From Perkinsela sp. pyNocScin1 (lineage: Eukaryota > Euglenozoa > Kinetoplastea > Prokinetoplastida > Perkinselidae), in assembly GCA_964019655.1 (NCBI GenBank), contig CAXHTR010000007.1, forward strand, positions 645,308 through 709,307: 64,000 bases of DNA, read 5' to 3'. The stretch's first letter is position 1. Every line of letters starts with the position of its first letter. Below, piece by piece: positions 1 to 9,282 of this stretch. The translations under genes were made by a program, and so were the position numbers. The notes beneath the pieces are model-generated. The model did no database searches, was not told the origin of the DNA, and was given only the letters and a program-made list of their open reading frames with translations.

Positions 1-258
1 GCGTGGGAGGAACGAAAATTGGAGCAGCCCGCATGGCGTATTGTCGAGCCACTCGATTTCTTCGACGTTGGAGTCCTCGTCGCATGTCACGCCGACCCAA
101 TCGCACACATGCATAAACTCCGTGTCGCACTGGAAGTCTGCCTTGTCCTCATCGCTGAAGTCACCGATGAAGAGCTCCATCATCGTCTGGTCGCTGAGAA
201 GATTGCGGTCAGGTTTTGAGAGAAGCGGGTCGGCGGTGAGCAGAAATGGGATGAGCAT
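1..258 (-). CDS. LRR family protein, N-terminal part (runs off the window)
   Basis: Reading the minus strand from the ATG at 258-256 gives an open frame of 86 codons to the window edge. It starts MLIPFLLTADPLL, continues with the family box (LLSDQTMMELFIGDF), then a canonical cap HVCDWVGVTCDEDS, and reaches the first repeat start (FLPR) at the edge. The rest of the gene lies outside. All family landmarks are in order and there is no stop, so it looks intact as far as it can be seen. Confidence 0.8.
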   Translation of the reverse strand, partial: MLIPFLLTADPLLSKPDRNLLSDQTMMELFIGDFSDEDKADFQCDTEFMHVCDWVGVTCDEDSNVEEIEWLDNTPCGLLQFSFLPR

Positions 259-408
259 TTTTATATAATGTATCAAACGTTTGCAAAAATTTTACTTCTG
301 AATGGAAGTAATCCCGTTCCGTACTATTAAGGTTATAGTTATTCATAATATTATCATTTCGCCCGAAAATTCCATTTTTCGATGCTTTATTCCACCAGTG
401 CATTTCCT

Positions 409-1257
409 TCATATTGCAAATCTCTTTGGCTTAAACTCCAACTCATCGAGATTGACTTTGCCTTCAAATTGATTAAAGCGAAGATCGAGATTGTTCATGC
501 GAGTGGGTATGTCCGATAGATCAAGACTGCTAAAATGATTATTTGAAGCCAAAAGCCATTGAAGACATCTGGGGAGCTCTTTACAGTGAATTTTCCCTGT
601 AAGCTCGTTGTTGGCGATGTCAAGTACCTTCATGCCTTTCGGTAATTTGCCCAAATTCGCATCGCCATTAAACGTATTGTGTCCGAGGTTGAGGTGTTCC
701 AGGGCATCTGGAAGCTTATCTAAGTGCATGGACCCCGTAAGCTGGTTTTTATTGAGCTTTAAAAATCTGAGCTTCGGGGGCAGATCCCCCAAATGGACGC
801 TCCCTGTCAGTAGATTTTTGGCTATTCGAAGCGCTTTGAGCTGACGTGGAAGACTGCCAGCATCGAATTCGCCGGAAAAACGATTCCCGTTGAAATTAAG
901 CTCCTCTAAGCCCGGAGGTAGATATCTCGAATCGAACGTGCCATGAATTAGATTGTTCTGAAAATCAATAGTCTTGAGTGACTGCGGGAGGAATACCAAG
1001 TCTATCGACCCACGAAACGAATCCTCGCCTTTCTCGGCCGTTCCCCAGTCGAGCTCTTCGAGCGTGCCAGATTCATCATCATAGTACGTGTACCTCCATT
1101 CTTCAACGTCAGCATAGGATCCGTCCTCATGAATACATTGCAGGCATCTTTTTTGTCCAAGGCGGTCGACAAGCATCTCCATGCGCTGCTGTTCGGATAA
1201 GTTCATGCGATCGACTCTACCGAGCAGTACATCATCGACGGCAATCAGCGTGATCAT
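409..1257 (-). CDS. LRR family protein, 282 aa
   Basis: The ATG at 1257 gives the leader MITLIAVDDVLLGRVD and then the box LSEQQRMEMLVDRL. The cap is unusual: it has G-S-Y-A-D-V-E-E-W but no G-V-x-C-D, and is followed by an acidic insert (YYDDESGTLEELDWGTAEKG). About eight repeats follow, ending with a short tail (FKPKRFAI). The nearest relative in the window is the gene at 2124-2921, which has the same Q-Q-R-M-E box and acidic insert, so the two form a subgroup and probably arose by local duplication. Intact; function unknown beyond a probable protein-binding LRR solenoid. Confidence 0.8.
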   Translation of the reverse strand: MITLIAVDDVLLGRVDRMNLSEQQRMEMLVDRLGQKRCLQCIHEDGSYADVEEWRYTYYDDESGTLEELDWGTAEKGEDSFRGSIDLVFLPQSLKTIDFQNNLIHGTFDSRYLPPGLEELNFNGNRFSGEFDAGSLPRQLKALRIAKNLLTGSVHLGDLPPKLRFLKLNKNQLTGSMHLDKLPDALEHLNLGHNTFNGDANLGKLPKGMKVLDIANNELTGKIHCKELPRCLQWLLASNNHFSSLDLSDIPTRMNNLDLRFNQFEGKVNLDELEFKPKRFAI

Positions 1258-1408
1258 TTTTGAAGTGAGATGATTAAGTTTTATAGAAATTTGAACAAGG
1301 CATCATCCCTATTTGGGGGTTACGATGACTGTCTTTCTTGAGTGATATCAGTCACACGTAGAGCCTTTCAGTTAGATTTCCAACAACCATATAAATCAAA
1401 TCATATTC

Positions 1409-1990
1409 TCACTCTTTCATCTCGGTTGCATTCCCATCTAGCGTAAGCTTGTCTAGTGGGCGTGTAAGCACGGTCATATCTATTTTCCCATGAAAATTGT
1501 TGTCGCTCAATAAGAGTATATGCAGTGACTCCGGAAGGCCGCCGAGATCAATTGTCCCTTCAAAAGAGTTAAGAGACAAATTGAGCATCCCGATCTGCGG
1601 TGGTAGAGACTGTAGGTCGACTGTGCCCTCAAAAAGATTGCCCGATAGATTTAATGTTCGTATTGTCAGTGGAAGCATACTTGTCCGCAGCGTTCCCTGC
1701 AGCGCATTATTGCTGAGCCGCACTGCCTCTACATGCCGCGGCAGGAAGTCTATTTGGAATGTGCCGCTGAGCCCAACATGCGACCAGTACATCCCCAGAA
1801 TGTTTAGATCCTTGTCAAAGCGCACCGGTGGCCATGCGCTGAGGGGCCGATAATCACCGTCTGCCTTTCGAAAGCACCGCTGCGAGTCTTCAGATAGTTT
1901 TTGCGTGCAGAGCTGCAGAAGTACTTCATCTGGGAGATCGTCGGGGCTGACACGGCCGAGTTGATCCGCCGTGAGAAGGAAAAGATTCAT
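1409..1990 (-). CDS. LRR family protein, short form, 193 aa
   Basis: The frame is open further upstream (to 2146), but alignment with the family places the start at the ATG 1990-1988: MNLFLLTADQLGRV. This choice also removes an overlap with the next gene. The cap is diverged (LSAWPPVRFDKD, no cysteine pair). Only about five repeats follow, so this is one of the shortest intact members. Its last repeat ends in a tail NATEMKE. The loss of cap cysteines and the few repeats suggest relaxed constraint, but no stop or frameshift is seen. Confidence 0.75.
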   Translation of the reverse strand: MNLFLLTADQLGRVSPDDLPDEVLLQLCTQKLSEDSQRCFRKADGDYRPLSAWPPVRFDKDLNILGMYWSHVGLSGTFQIDFLPRHVEAVRLSNNALQGTLRTSMLPLTIRTLNLSGNLFEGTVDLQSLPPQIGMLNLSLNSFEGTIDLGGLPESLHILLLSDNNFHGKIDMTVLTRPLDKLTLDGNATEMKE

Positions 1991-2123
1991 TGAAATTGAA
2001 TGTTCGAATAGAAGTGAATGTGTGAGTGACATGTGCGTAGAGTTCGATCTCGTCACATCGATAACAATTTCAGTAAATTTATCATGAGGAATCAAATTGG
2101 TGTAAACTCGAGTATCTTTCATC

Positions 2124-2921
2124 TTAAGCATCCATTTTGAATTCATTGAAGCTTACATCGAGTGTCATTTGCTTAGGGACACTTGCACGATGAAGAAGCG
2201 TCGTGAATCTATTGTTCGAGGCCTTCAGCTTTGCCATGGTCGCTGGGATCAAACCCAAGTCTAAATGTCCATGAAGCGCATTGTGATTGATACAAAGCTC
2301 GAGCATTTCCTTCGGCAGCTTGCTGAGGTCTACTGTTCCCTCAAAATTGTTGCGACCAAGATCGAGGAAGTCAAGCGTGACGGGGAGCTGCGTCAAGTTC
2401 ATTGTCCCTGAGAGCTTGTTGCGCTTTAGGACGAGCATGGTCAGGCACTTTGGCAGGGCTGAGAGGTTGACACTTCCTGTGAGCAGGTTGTTCACCATGA
2501 TGAACTCTGTGAGTGGTTCTGGAAGGCTCTCCGTGTCGATTTCCCCGGTAAAAAAGTTGTCAGACAGATTTAAGAATTCCAGTCCTGCCGGCAGGTCTTT
2601 TGCGTTGAACGTCCCGCTGATTTCGTTGTTGGCAATAGAAAACTGGTCAACTGTCTCTGGAATGAACGCCAAGTCCATTGACCCACCCAGCGACCCCTCG
2701 CCTTTCTCATCGAGGCCCCAGTCGATTGCCATCACACCCTCATCTTCAATAAGAACGAATTCCCAGCTCTCAATGTCATGATAGGTGCCCTCGTCGTCTA
2801 CGCACCCGATATAGTACTTCTTCGCGAGCCTGTCGACAAGAATTTCCATGCGCTGCTGCTCGGTGAGTGTCATTTTGTTGACGCCGCCGATGAGAGAATC
2901 AACACTGGTGAGCAAAAGCAT
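2124..2921 (-). CDS. LRR family protein, 265 aa
   Basis: The start was chosen at ATG 2921 (MLLLTSVDSLIGGVNKM) because it aligns with the family leader. An in-frame ATG at 2993 would add 24 very hydrophobic residues (AAFFILCLLVYEIYLLA) and give a stronger signal anchor, so the true start is uncertain. The box TEQQRMEILVDRL and the acidic insert before the first repeat make it the sister of the gene at 409-1257. About seven or eight repeats follow, with a last irregular one (LDVSFNEFKMDA). Confidence 0.75.
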   Translation of the reverse strand: MLLLTSVDSLIGGVNKMTLTEQQRMEILVDRLAKKYYIGCVDDEGTYHDIESWEFVLIEDEGVMAIDWGLDEKGEGSLGGSMDLAFIPETVDQFSIANNEISGTFNAKDLPAGLEFLNLSDNFFTGEIDTESLPEPLTEFIMVNNLLTGSVNLSALPKCLTMLVLKRNKLSGTMNLTQLPVTLDFLDLGRNNFEGTVDLSKLPKEMLELCINHNALHGHLDLGLIPATMAKLKASNNRFTTLLHRASVPKQMTLDVSFNEFKMDA

Positions 2922-3824
2922 TTGACAAGCCAAAAGATATATCTCATATACGAGAAGGCAAAGGATGAAAAATGCAGCATACGAATTGGTCATACGAATA
3001 TGAGATTGGTGATAACAATTGCTCTGAGAATTTCCACTTTGTTGAACTCGGAAAGTCTGAAAGGTTACGAGCCGAGTAGTTATCACAGAAGGAAAAGTCC
3101 GTTTGCCTTTTTATTGGTCTGTCGTTCCGAATGTTCCAAAACTACTTGCACATACACTGCTCAACTTGCGTGCCTATCGGGTGTCTGTTTGAAGCCCACT
3201 GGCCCCAGAGAGATAGCTTCTGCATATGAGTTCCCTATGAATCACTGCTGCATCCAGGTAATTTGGGTCAGTTGCGATTTCACTTAGCTCATAATGGGGT
3301 CATTCAGCTTCAAAAATTACTAAGGTCGGGAAAGACTGCTTAAATCAATAAAATTGAGTAGAAAAATCAAAACATCAAATCGTACAAAGCATTGGCCTCA
3401 GATCCTCACATACGACTTAAAGTGTCTTTGCACTCACAAATTGAAGTTTCATGCAGATAAATGCACGAAATAGAAAATAAAATACTTTTTTGAGAGACGC
3501 AATTTCTACTGCGTTATCTCACCTTTGATCTTTTATCTATTCGTTTCGAAGGAGAATCAAGCATACGCAAAAACGCAGGCTATATCACTTCACTCAGCGT
3601 TGAACGGCGATCCCCATCTGCTGCGCAGACTTTCACTCATTTCTATTAATAAGAGAATAATGCATACCCACCAGTGTAAAAGTCCCGTGACGAAAATACG
3701 TGCCCCTACGTATATTCAGCGTATATCATGTCGTTTTCTCTATCATATAATTTTCATAACCGTCTCATAAGTACAGCTTAAGCACCCGTTTCGGTGGGGG
3801 TGGGGGGGGGGGGGGGGGGGCGGC
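2922..3824. other. Intergenic stretch of about 900 bp
   Basis: No convincing gene on either strand; only short unsupported ORFs. It holds an AT-rich stretch (3310-3500), the first copy of a duplicated 290-bp segment (3616-3905, which runs into the 3' end of the next gene) and a long G tract (3796-3820). Confidence 0.6.
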
Positions 3825-3905
3825 TCACTCTCCTTTGTACTCTTCGAGATCGTTTCCCTTGAGATCAATTTTCTTCAGAGTCATGGGGGCCATCGAAAGA
3901 TCGAT
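3616..3905. repeat. Duplicated segment, copy 1 (pairs with 5511-5765)
   Basis: This is the 3' end of the LRR gene at 3825-5138 plus about 200 bp of downstream sequence. It recurs, diverged but collinear, at 5511-5765. Matching landmarks include 'ttcactcatttctat' in both, 'tacgta' clusters, 'atatcatgtcgt', 'gtctcataagta/gtgtcataagta' and the coding end 'tcgagatcgtt'. The G tract at 3796-3820 is absent from the other copy. Confidence 0.7.
3796..3820. repeat. Homopolymer G tract (G5-T-G19)
   Basis: Five G, one T, then nineteen G in a row, four bases past the stop codon of the LRR gene at 3825-5138 (C-rich on the coding strand, in the 3' UTR). A run this long can form G-quadruplex structures, is prone to slippage and is also a common place for sequencing error. 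Confidence 0.95.
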
Positions 3906-5138
3906 TTTTCCTATGAATGCATTGTGTCCCGCGCTCAGCTCCTCGAGACCCCTGGGGAGGTGCAGTAAATTCACGCTGCCCGAGAATTTGTTATGGGAGA
4001 TGTTTAAAGTCTGCAGCGGCTTAGGGAGTGAGCAGAAGTCGAAATCTCCTTCAAATTGGTTATTTTGGAGTTCGAGCCACTCCATCGTTCTCGCCAGGTC
4101 ACGAGTTTGAACGCCGCCTTGAAATTTATTTTCACTGAGATTTAGGGTTGTGAGAGACCGTGATAGCTCACTAAAAGCAATTGATCCGCTAAGATTGCAT
4201 CGCATCATATCTATGTCTTCAAGATGCTTCGGTAGGACACTTGCGTCGACTTTCCCGCCGAACTGACTATCATTCACTCGAAAGTTAACAAGCGCATGAG
4301 GCAGTGCGTGTAGCTTCCATTTCCCCATGAACGAGTTCCCTCCGACGACGAATGTCTCCAAACTCTTTGGAAGACTGTCCCAATCAATAGTCCCTTTCAT
4401 CTCGTTATCCATAGTATTTAAAAGCTTCAGATCTTTTGGACTGTTAGCAAAGTGGATATTTCCCGTTATCTTATTCTCCGAAAAGTCTATCTGTCCGATT
4501 TCTGCATTGAGATTTGTAAGGTTCAGATCACCATGAAATTGATTCTTTGCAGCAAAAATATCCTCAAGAGGCCCTGGTAAACTCGTCAAGTCCACTGTCC
4601 CCGTAAAGGCGTTGTTTTCGATATCCAATTCTATAAGGCGAGGTGGAAGCGTCGCAAAATCGAGCTTTCCGCGCATACGGTTAGATTTAATTAAGAAATG
4701 CTCGAGGCTCTGTGGGAGATTCGCTGTCTCGATGCTGCCCTCATAGAAATTGTCGCTAACATCAAAGGTTTCGATCTGTGGCGGCAGGTCCCTACTCTCA
4801 ATCTTTCCACGGAGCTTCTGCTTGATCAAAGTGAGATCTCTGATGGTATCTGGAAGAAAGTGAAAATTTACACTCCCATTCAGCGGTTCAATGAGTGGTT
4901 CAATGTCTACTTCTTCGTCAGAATTAAGTTCGAAAGCAAAGATCCCATCAGATGAATGAATATTGGTGCCTGGCCAATCCTCAATGTCCTCGTAGTTTCT
5001 ATTGGAGTCTTTGAAGGGACTCTGATTCTGTGCACCTGCAATGAACATTTCCATTTTGGCCTGCTGCGAGAGCAGCGACGGGTCGAGCCGGCTGAGGTGC
5101 GGATCTGCGCTTTGTATAAAAACGAGCGATTGTATCAT
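3825..5138 (-). CDS. LRR family protein, long form, 437 aa
   Basis: The start at ATG 5138 (MIQSLVFIQSADPHLSRLD) fits the family; ten more residues upstream are possible (ATG at 5168). The box is SLLSQQAKMEMFIAG. The cap keeps the tryptophan (YEDIEDWPGTN) but has lost both cysteines. About 14 repeats follow, among the largest solenoids here, closing with LKKIDLKGNDLEEYKGE. The closest match for its last repeat is the decayed scrap at 5685-5765, so a second copy of this gene once existed or was partly copied. Confidence 0.8.
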   Translation of the reverse strand: MIQSLVFIQSADPHLSRLDPSLLSQQAKMEMFIAGAQNQSPFKDSNRNYEDIEDWPGTNIHSSDGIFAFELNSDEEVDIEPLIEPLNGSVNFHFLPDTIRDLTLIKQKLRGKIESRDLPPQIETFDVSDNFYEGSIETANLPQSLEHFLIKSNRMRGKLDFATLPPRLIELDIENNAFTGTVDLTSLPGPLEDIFAAKNQFHGDLNLTNLNAEIGQIDFSENKITGNIHFANSPKDLKLLNTMDNEMKGTIDWDSLPKSLETFVVGGNSFMGKWKLHALPHALVNFRVNDSQFGGKVDASVLPKHLEDIDMMRCNLSGSIAFSELSRSLTTLNLSENKFQGGVQTRDLARTMEWLELQNNQFEGDFDFCSLPKPLQTLNISHNKFSGSVNLLHLPRGLEELSAGHNAFIGKIDLSMAPMTLKKIDLKGNDLEEYKGE

Positions 5139-5510
5139 TTTTGAATGCTTACTTCTACTGAAAGACAATAGAGTACAGAGGATGTAGTCTCATTGATGAG
5201 ACGGCGTGACTTCTCTTTGGATCTTAGAAAGCTCAATATAGTCAATCTTTATGAATCAACATGAACATCTTACTCTTTTTTCAATCAGCACAATGCCAGC
5301 GTTCCCAGAGATGCCCGTGCCCAAGCCCGTACTCGGCTGACCGTACATGCTCGACCGCTCGAAAACTTCGATCTGCATGCTAATTCCCTGCAGACAATAA
5401 TGCAGGTTATATCTCTGTGGCGTTTAACAGCGATTCAAATATTACGTAACGTTAAATCGGAAGATTTTTGAATCTTTCGTAATAAATTCTTACATTATGT
5501 ACATCTCCTA
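5139..5510. other. Intergenic, nothing recognised
   Basis: About 370 bp upstream of the long LRR gene. Only short meaningless ORFs and AT-rich patches. No RNA gene or repeat was recognised. Confidence 0.5.
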
Positions 5511-5765
5511 ATCTGCTGCAGACATTCACTCATTTCTATAAATATGAGATAAATGCAAACCCAACCCTAGCTTACTAACGTACGTGCACGTACGTATGTT
5601 CAGCTGATATCATGTCGTAGTATCTATCATTTAATTCTCACAACTGTGTCATAAGTAGACCATAAGCATTGCACTTCGGCCACCCACTTCGTACTCGTCG
5701 AGATCGTTCCCCTCGGGATCAATTTTTTTCAGCGACATTGGGACCATCGAACAATCGATCACTTC
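5511..5765. repeat. Duplicated segment, copy 2 (pairs with 3616-3905)
   Basis: Diverged copy of the 3' flank and last repeat of the LRR gene at 3825-5138. It lies immediately downstream of a different LRR gene (5773-6681), so it marks a recombination or partial-duplication joint. Confidence 0.7.
5685..5765 (-). pseudogene. 3' scrap of an LRR gene
   Basis: Minus-strand translation gives S-M-V-P-M-S-L-K-K-I-D-P-E-G-N-D-L-D-E-Y-E, which matches the last repeat and tail of the gene at 3825-5138 (SMAPMTLKKIDLKGNDLEEY). There is no upstream gene body: the next sequence on the coding strand is the stop of the LRR gene at 5773-6681. It is a remnant only. Confidence 0.75.
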
Positions 5766-5772
5766 AAATCTT

Positions 5773-6681
5773 TCAATACATCTCGCCGTCTACGACACCA
5801 CAGGAAATTTCGAGACACGGCGCATCAAATTCATTCCCTTCCACTTTCATCGTATAGATATGCGGCGGGAGTGCGTCGTAGTCTATCTGCCCGTGAAGCC
5901 GATTATTTCGCACATTGAGCGTGCTGAGTCCTCGAGGTAACGTTGCAGCGTTGATCACTCCCTCGAGAACGTTGTCGTTGAGACAGACCTTTTCGATCTC
6001 AATAGGGAGGGAATCCAGGTTGATGCTGCCCGTCAGTTTATTTTGCGAAACATCTAGCACGCGGAGCATCGATGGGAGCGCTCGCAGGTCGATCTCCCCC
6101 GCAAAGCGATTATTTTGCGCTTCAAAACTCCGCAGTGGCTCTGGCAGTGCACTGAGATTTAATGAACCTTCAAATTTATTGTCACTCACATCGATGTAAT
6201 CTGCACTGGGGGGAAACGTCGCAATGCTTCCTTCAAAAGAGTTGCCTGCTATCTGAATGCGCCAAATATTCTTCGGGAAATTCTCCCAGTCGATTGTCCC
6301 GTGGAATTTGTTGAAGCTCAGTGAGACCTCGACAACTGACTTTGGCAGCGCAGCTGCCTGGAACGTTCCGGTGAAAAATTCACCCTTGTGGGGTTTCTCA
6401 AGGTCAAGATACTGCAGCTTTGGTGGGAGTGCGTCGAGTCGGATTGAGCCGTGGACGCGTGCTCTACTCCAATCGATCTTTTGAATATGGCCATCTTCTG
6501 TACACTCGATGCCACGCCACATGCGATGATCGAGAAAGTCGCCGTTGGCATTCTGAAACTGGGATCGGACGCTGTCCGCCATTTCGCTGATGATGATTTC
6601 CATAATTGTACCTTCGGAGAGTGTCGCGACATCCACGCGTGCGCAAGGTAAATCGGCTGTGAGAATGAGTGCGAGGGACAT
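5773..6681 (-). CDS. LRR family protein, 302 aa
   Basis: ATG at 6681 gives the leader MSLALILTADLPCARVD and the box TLSEGTIMEIIISEM. The cap has one cysteine (MWRGIECTEDGH). Nine or so repeats follow, then a tail EGNEFDAPCLEISCGVVDG with two more cysteines. This tail is not shared with its neighbours and abuts the scrap of another LRR gene, so the present 3' end may have been created by recombination. It lies 130 bp downstream of the next LRR gene. Confidence 0.8.
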   Translation of the reverse strand: MSLALILTADLPCARVDVATLSEGTIMEIIISEMADSVRSQFQNANGDFLDHRMWRGIECTEDGHIQKIDWSRARVHGSIRLDALPPKLQYLDLEKPHKGEFFTGTFQAAALPKSVVEVSLSFNKFHGTIDWENFPKNIWRIQIAGNSFEGSIATFPPSADYIDVSDNKFEGSLNLSALPEPLRSFEAQNNRFAGEIDLRALPSMLRVLDVSQNKLTGSINLDSLPIEIEKVCLNDNVLEGVINAATLPRGLSTLNVRNNRLHGQIDYDALPPHIYTMKVEGNEFDAPCLEISCGVVDGEMY

Positions 6682-6812
6682 TTTGACTGTAGTAGAAGCA
6701 GAAAATAACTTGTTATCATGTATTTTTGTGTGGATTGGAAATCTTCCTTCTTATTCAACGTCATATGATGAAGGATAAATACAGAAAAGCTGGACATTCT
6801 TTTGCTGATTTA

Positions 6813-8213
6813 TCAATTCATACCTTTTTTCAGAGGGAACCTCTGCCTTTGCGTGCCACCATCGTACAGAATGCGATCAGATTCTTCGATTTCCCCATCT
6901 CTTGTCAAGCAGCGCTTAATATCGTTTCCTCGAAGGTCAATGCGCTCGAGCTGAGAGCCAAACAGCGGGAGCTGAAATTCTTCTTGCTGAATTTTGTTAT
7001 TCACAAGAATGAGCTCCTTGAGAAATGTCATGTACACATCTGTGTGGAAGCACACAGCTTGAATCTGATTACCCTCCAGGAACACACGAGCGGGTGTTGT
7101 GCGAAATACGTTGAGCGTGCCTGAAATCTTATTTTGTGACAAGTCGAGACTTATCATAGTTGGTAAGAGCTTACTCATGTTGAGGGTTCCACAGATCGCG
7201 TTGCGGGCCAGGTTTAGAAACCGCATAGTCGATGGAATGGCACCCGTATCGAGTGTCCCACTGATTTCGTTAATGCTCGCATCGAGATTTTCCACGCGCT
7301 CCATGCTCTTCCAATCTACAGATGTAAAGCAGTTTGACGCACAGCATATCTTGCCCAGTGGCTGACCTCTGTCGTGGAAGGCAAGCTTGCCCGAAAATTG
7401 GTTTTTCAAAATAAAAACTGCTCGGCCAGAAGACGGTATGTGCTTACGCAAGCGATCGCCCTTGTTGAACATACCGACGGTTGTTGAAAATCCATCCAGC
7501 CAGACATTTCCACGCAGATTGTTGTCGTAAAGCGTAAGAAGTTGGAGGCTTTCTGGCAACCTCGAAAGATCGATCTCCCCTGAAAATTTATTTTCATGGA
7601 GGAGCATGGCTATGACGCGCTTTGGCAGCTTTGCCATGCAGAGAGACCCTGAAAATTTATTCCTATCGATGATGAACGTTTCAATTGTTTGTGGTAAAGA
7701 GGTGCAGTCTACTTCGCCCTCAAGCACATTCGTGCTCATATCAATAAATTCGAGATGATTCGGTAGACTTTCTGTTTCAAAAACGCCCGAGACTTTTGTG
7801 GCGACGTTACTCGCCATAATAACCTTTTTCGCAGCGTTTGGGAGGTGCACTGTGTCGAAGAATTCGACACCGACTCGGCGAATGCTGATATTTTCCACCG
7901 TTTTCGGGATCCATCGAAAATCTAAATAATGTCTTTTGTCCCTTGTGAATTTCACCGTAAAGGCTTTGATGCCCTCCCATTTGATAGATATGACATTTCC
8001 ACTCTTGTCACATTCGACGCCCTCCCACTCCGACACATCCAAAAAGTTTCCCTTTTGGTCTTGGAAGGCTCGGCATACATCTTTCGAAAAAAGCTCCATG
8101 AGCGATTGCTGTGATAGTTTTGCATAGTCAGGTAGTCGATGGGCATCGAGACACGCAGCGTGAAATGCACAAAACAAGAGAAGCATGAAATCTATAGAAA
8201 TATGGGGAACCAA
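6813..8213 (-). CDS. LRR family protein, longest and irregular, 466 aa
   Basis: ATG at 8213 gives MVPHISIDFMLLLFCAFHAA, the most signal-peptide-like leader in the window; ATG at 8186 is an alternative. The cap is canonical (VSEWEGVECDKSGN). Repeats are irregular: regular LRRs occupy roughly residues 120-245, then a non-repeat insert (about 245-300, with GDRLRKHIPSSGRAVF and the pair KICCASNCF), then more LRRs and a charged tail (RQRFPLKKGMN). Its size and insert set it apart from the other members. No frameshift or stop. Confidence 0.8.
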   Translation of the reverse strand: MVPHISIDFMLLLFCAFHAACLDAHRLPDYAKLSQQSLMELFSKDVCRAFQDQKGNFLDVSEWEGVECDKSGNVISIKWEGIKAFTVKFTRDKRHYLDFRWIPKTVENISIRRVGVEFFDTVHLPNAAKKVIMASNVATKVSGVFETESLPNHLEFIDMSTNVLEGEVDCTSLPQTIETFIIDRNKFSGSLCMAKLPKRVIAMLLHENKFSGEIDLSRLPESLQLLTLYDNNLRGNVWLDGFSTTVGMFNKGDRLRKHIPSSGRAVFILKNQFSGKLAFHDRGQPLGKICCASNCFTSVDWKSMERVENLDASINEISGTLDTGAIPSTMRFLNLARNAICGTLNMSKLLPTMISLDLSQNKISGTLNVFRTTPARVFLEGNQIQAVCFHTDVYMTFLKELILVNNKIQQEEFQLPLFGSQLERIDLRGNDIKRCLTRDGEIEESDRILYDGGTQRQRFPLKKGMN

Positions 8214-8467
8214 TGAAACTCGTTAGAATCAGATTTTGAAATCTTTTGATTTTTTTCGTTAAAGGCGGGATCTTAGGCCGTTCAATCTACGCCTGATTAA
8301 AGAAGAATTTGCACCTATGCACATAAGACCTAGAAGAATGCTCTCAAACTTTTTTTATGGAATTAGCTGCTTATCTCAAAATTGCGACTCATCGTATCAT
8401 TCGAAAGAATATCACTGCAATAGCGATATGACACCTTACCAACAAAAACAGAAAAGCTCAAACATTT

Positions 8468-8998
8468 CTAATTAAACTGAAGCTCCCCAGGATCGATCAC
8501 AGTTTTCGGAGCGACAAGACATGACGGATCGCCGCAAATAACTTTTCGCATATCCAGTGCGTCCTCTGCATCTCTGTCACCGCCCATGTAATACCCGCGC
8601 ACTCGCCGGTACACTGTGTACCCAAACTTTTCGTACATTGTCACCGCCGGTGCGTTGCTCGCCCGCACGAAGAGGTCAGCAAAGTTCGCGTTTTGGCGAT
8701 GTGAAATGCTCTCAAAAGTTTCCATGAAGGTTCGCGCAAGGCCCATCTTTCGGAAGGGCTCTCCTACGGTGATGGCAGAGATATGACTGTGCCAGTTTCG
8801 CCCCTCGCCCTCTTCCTTGCCGAGGATGTAGCCCATGGCTGTCCCCGAAGTGCCGTGCAGCGCTGTCATTCCGTACTTGCCGTGCTTGATAATGTAGTCA
8901 GCGTAGAACGAAACCCGAAATGTTTCCGTCATCTTGTCCGTGTTGACAAAGTTGAATCGGAACATATCGAGGAGGCTGAAGGGCTCATATGTCGTCAT
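8468..8998 (-). CDS. NAA20: N-terminal acetyltransferase NatB catalytic subunit (Naa20-like)
   Basis: This is the catalytic subunit of NatB, which acetylates the N-terminus of proteins starting Met-Asp, Met-Glu, Met-Asn or Met-Gln, normally in complex with Naa25 on ribosomes. The start at 8998 (MTTYEPFSLLDMFRFNFVN) matches how Naa20 proteins begin; ten residues upstream in the frame are probably not translated. Naa20 landmarks are the N-terminal DMFRFN, the GNAT acetyl-CoA loop (EPFRKMGLARTFME, R/Q-x-x-G-x-A type), FADLFVRASN, and YEKFGYTVYRRVRGYYMG, then DALDMRK near the end. The length (176 aa) is typical. It is an isolated single-copy gene between the LRR array and the ArdC-N-repeat genes. 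Confidence 0.9.
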   Translation of the reverse strand: MTTYEPFSLLDMFRFNFVNTDKMTETFRVSFYADYIIKHGKYGMTALHGTSGTAMGYILGKEEGEGRNWHSHISAITVGEPFRKMGLARTFMETFESISHRQNANFADLFVRASNAPAVTMYEKFGYTVYRRVRGYYMGGDRDAEDALDMRKVICGDPSCLVAPKTVIDPGELQFN

Positions 8999-9282
8999 TT
9001 TTATGCTTGAAAAACTTGAAGAAGACAATGGAGTGTATAGAATTCGATCAGCCTGAGATGTGGATTAGAGTTTCGATTTGGATTTCGAAAGAAAGCAAAC
9101 TAATGAAAAAACTCTATGAGACTCTTGAGCTCTTTATGTCTTCTTCTCGGCCTTTAATTGTTAAATGAAGTCAATCTTCTGTACTTATTGTATTTCTTTA
9201 CTCGCTTTTTTCTTTTTCAAATAAATTTTTTAAGTATTCAAGCCTTCATGGCCCGAGGGGTCTACTCTATGACTTAGCCGCG

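Noticed and set aside
9165-9200. Spliced-leader-like word TTCTGTACTTATTGTATTTC
   Set aside because: It resembles the 3' end of a kinetoplastid spliced-leader exon and a GT intron start, but the upstream 25 bases do not match any leader, there is no Sm site seen downstream, and it is single-copy while such genes form tandem arrays.
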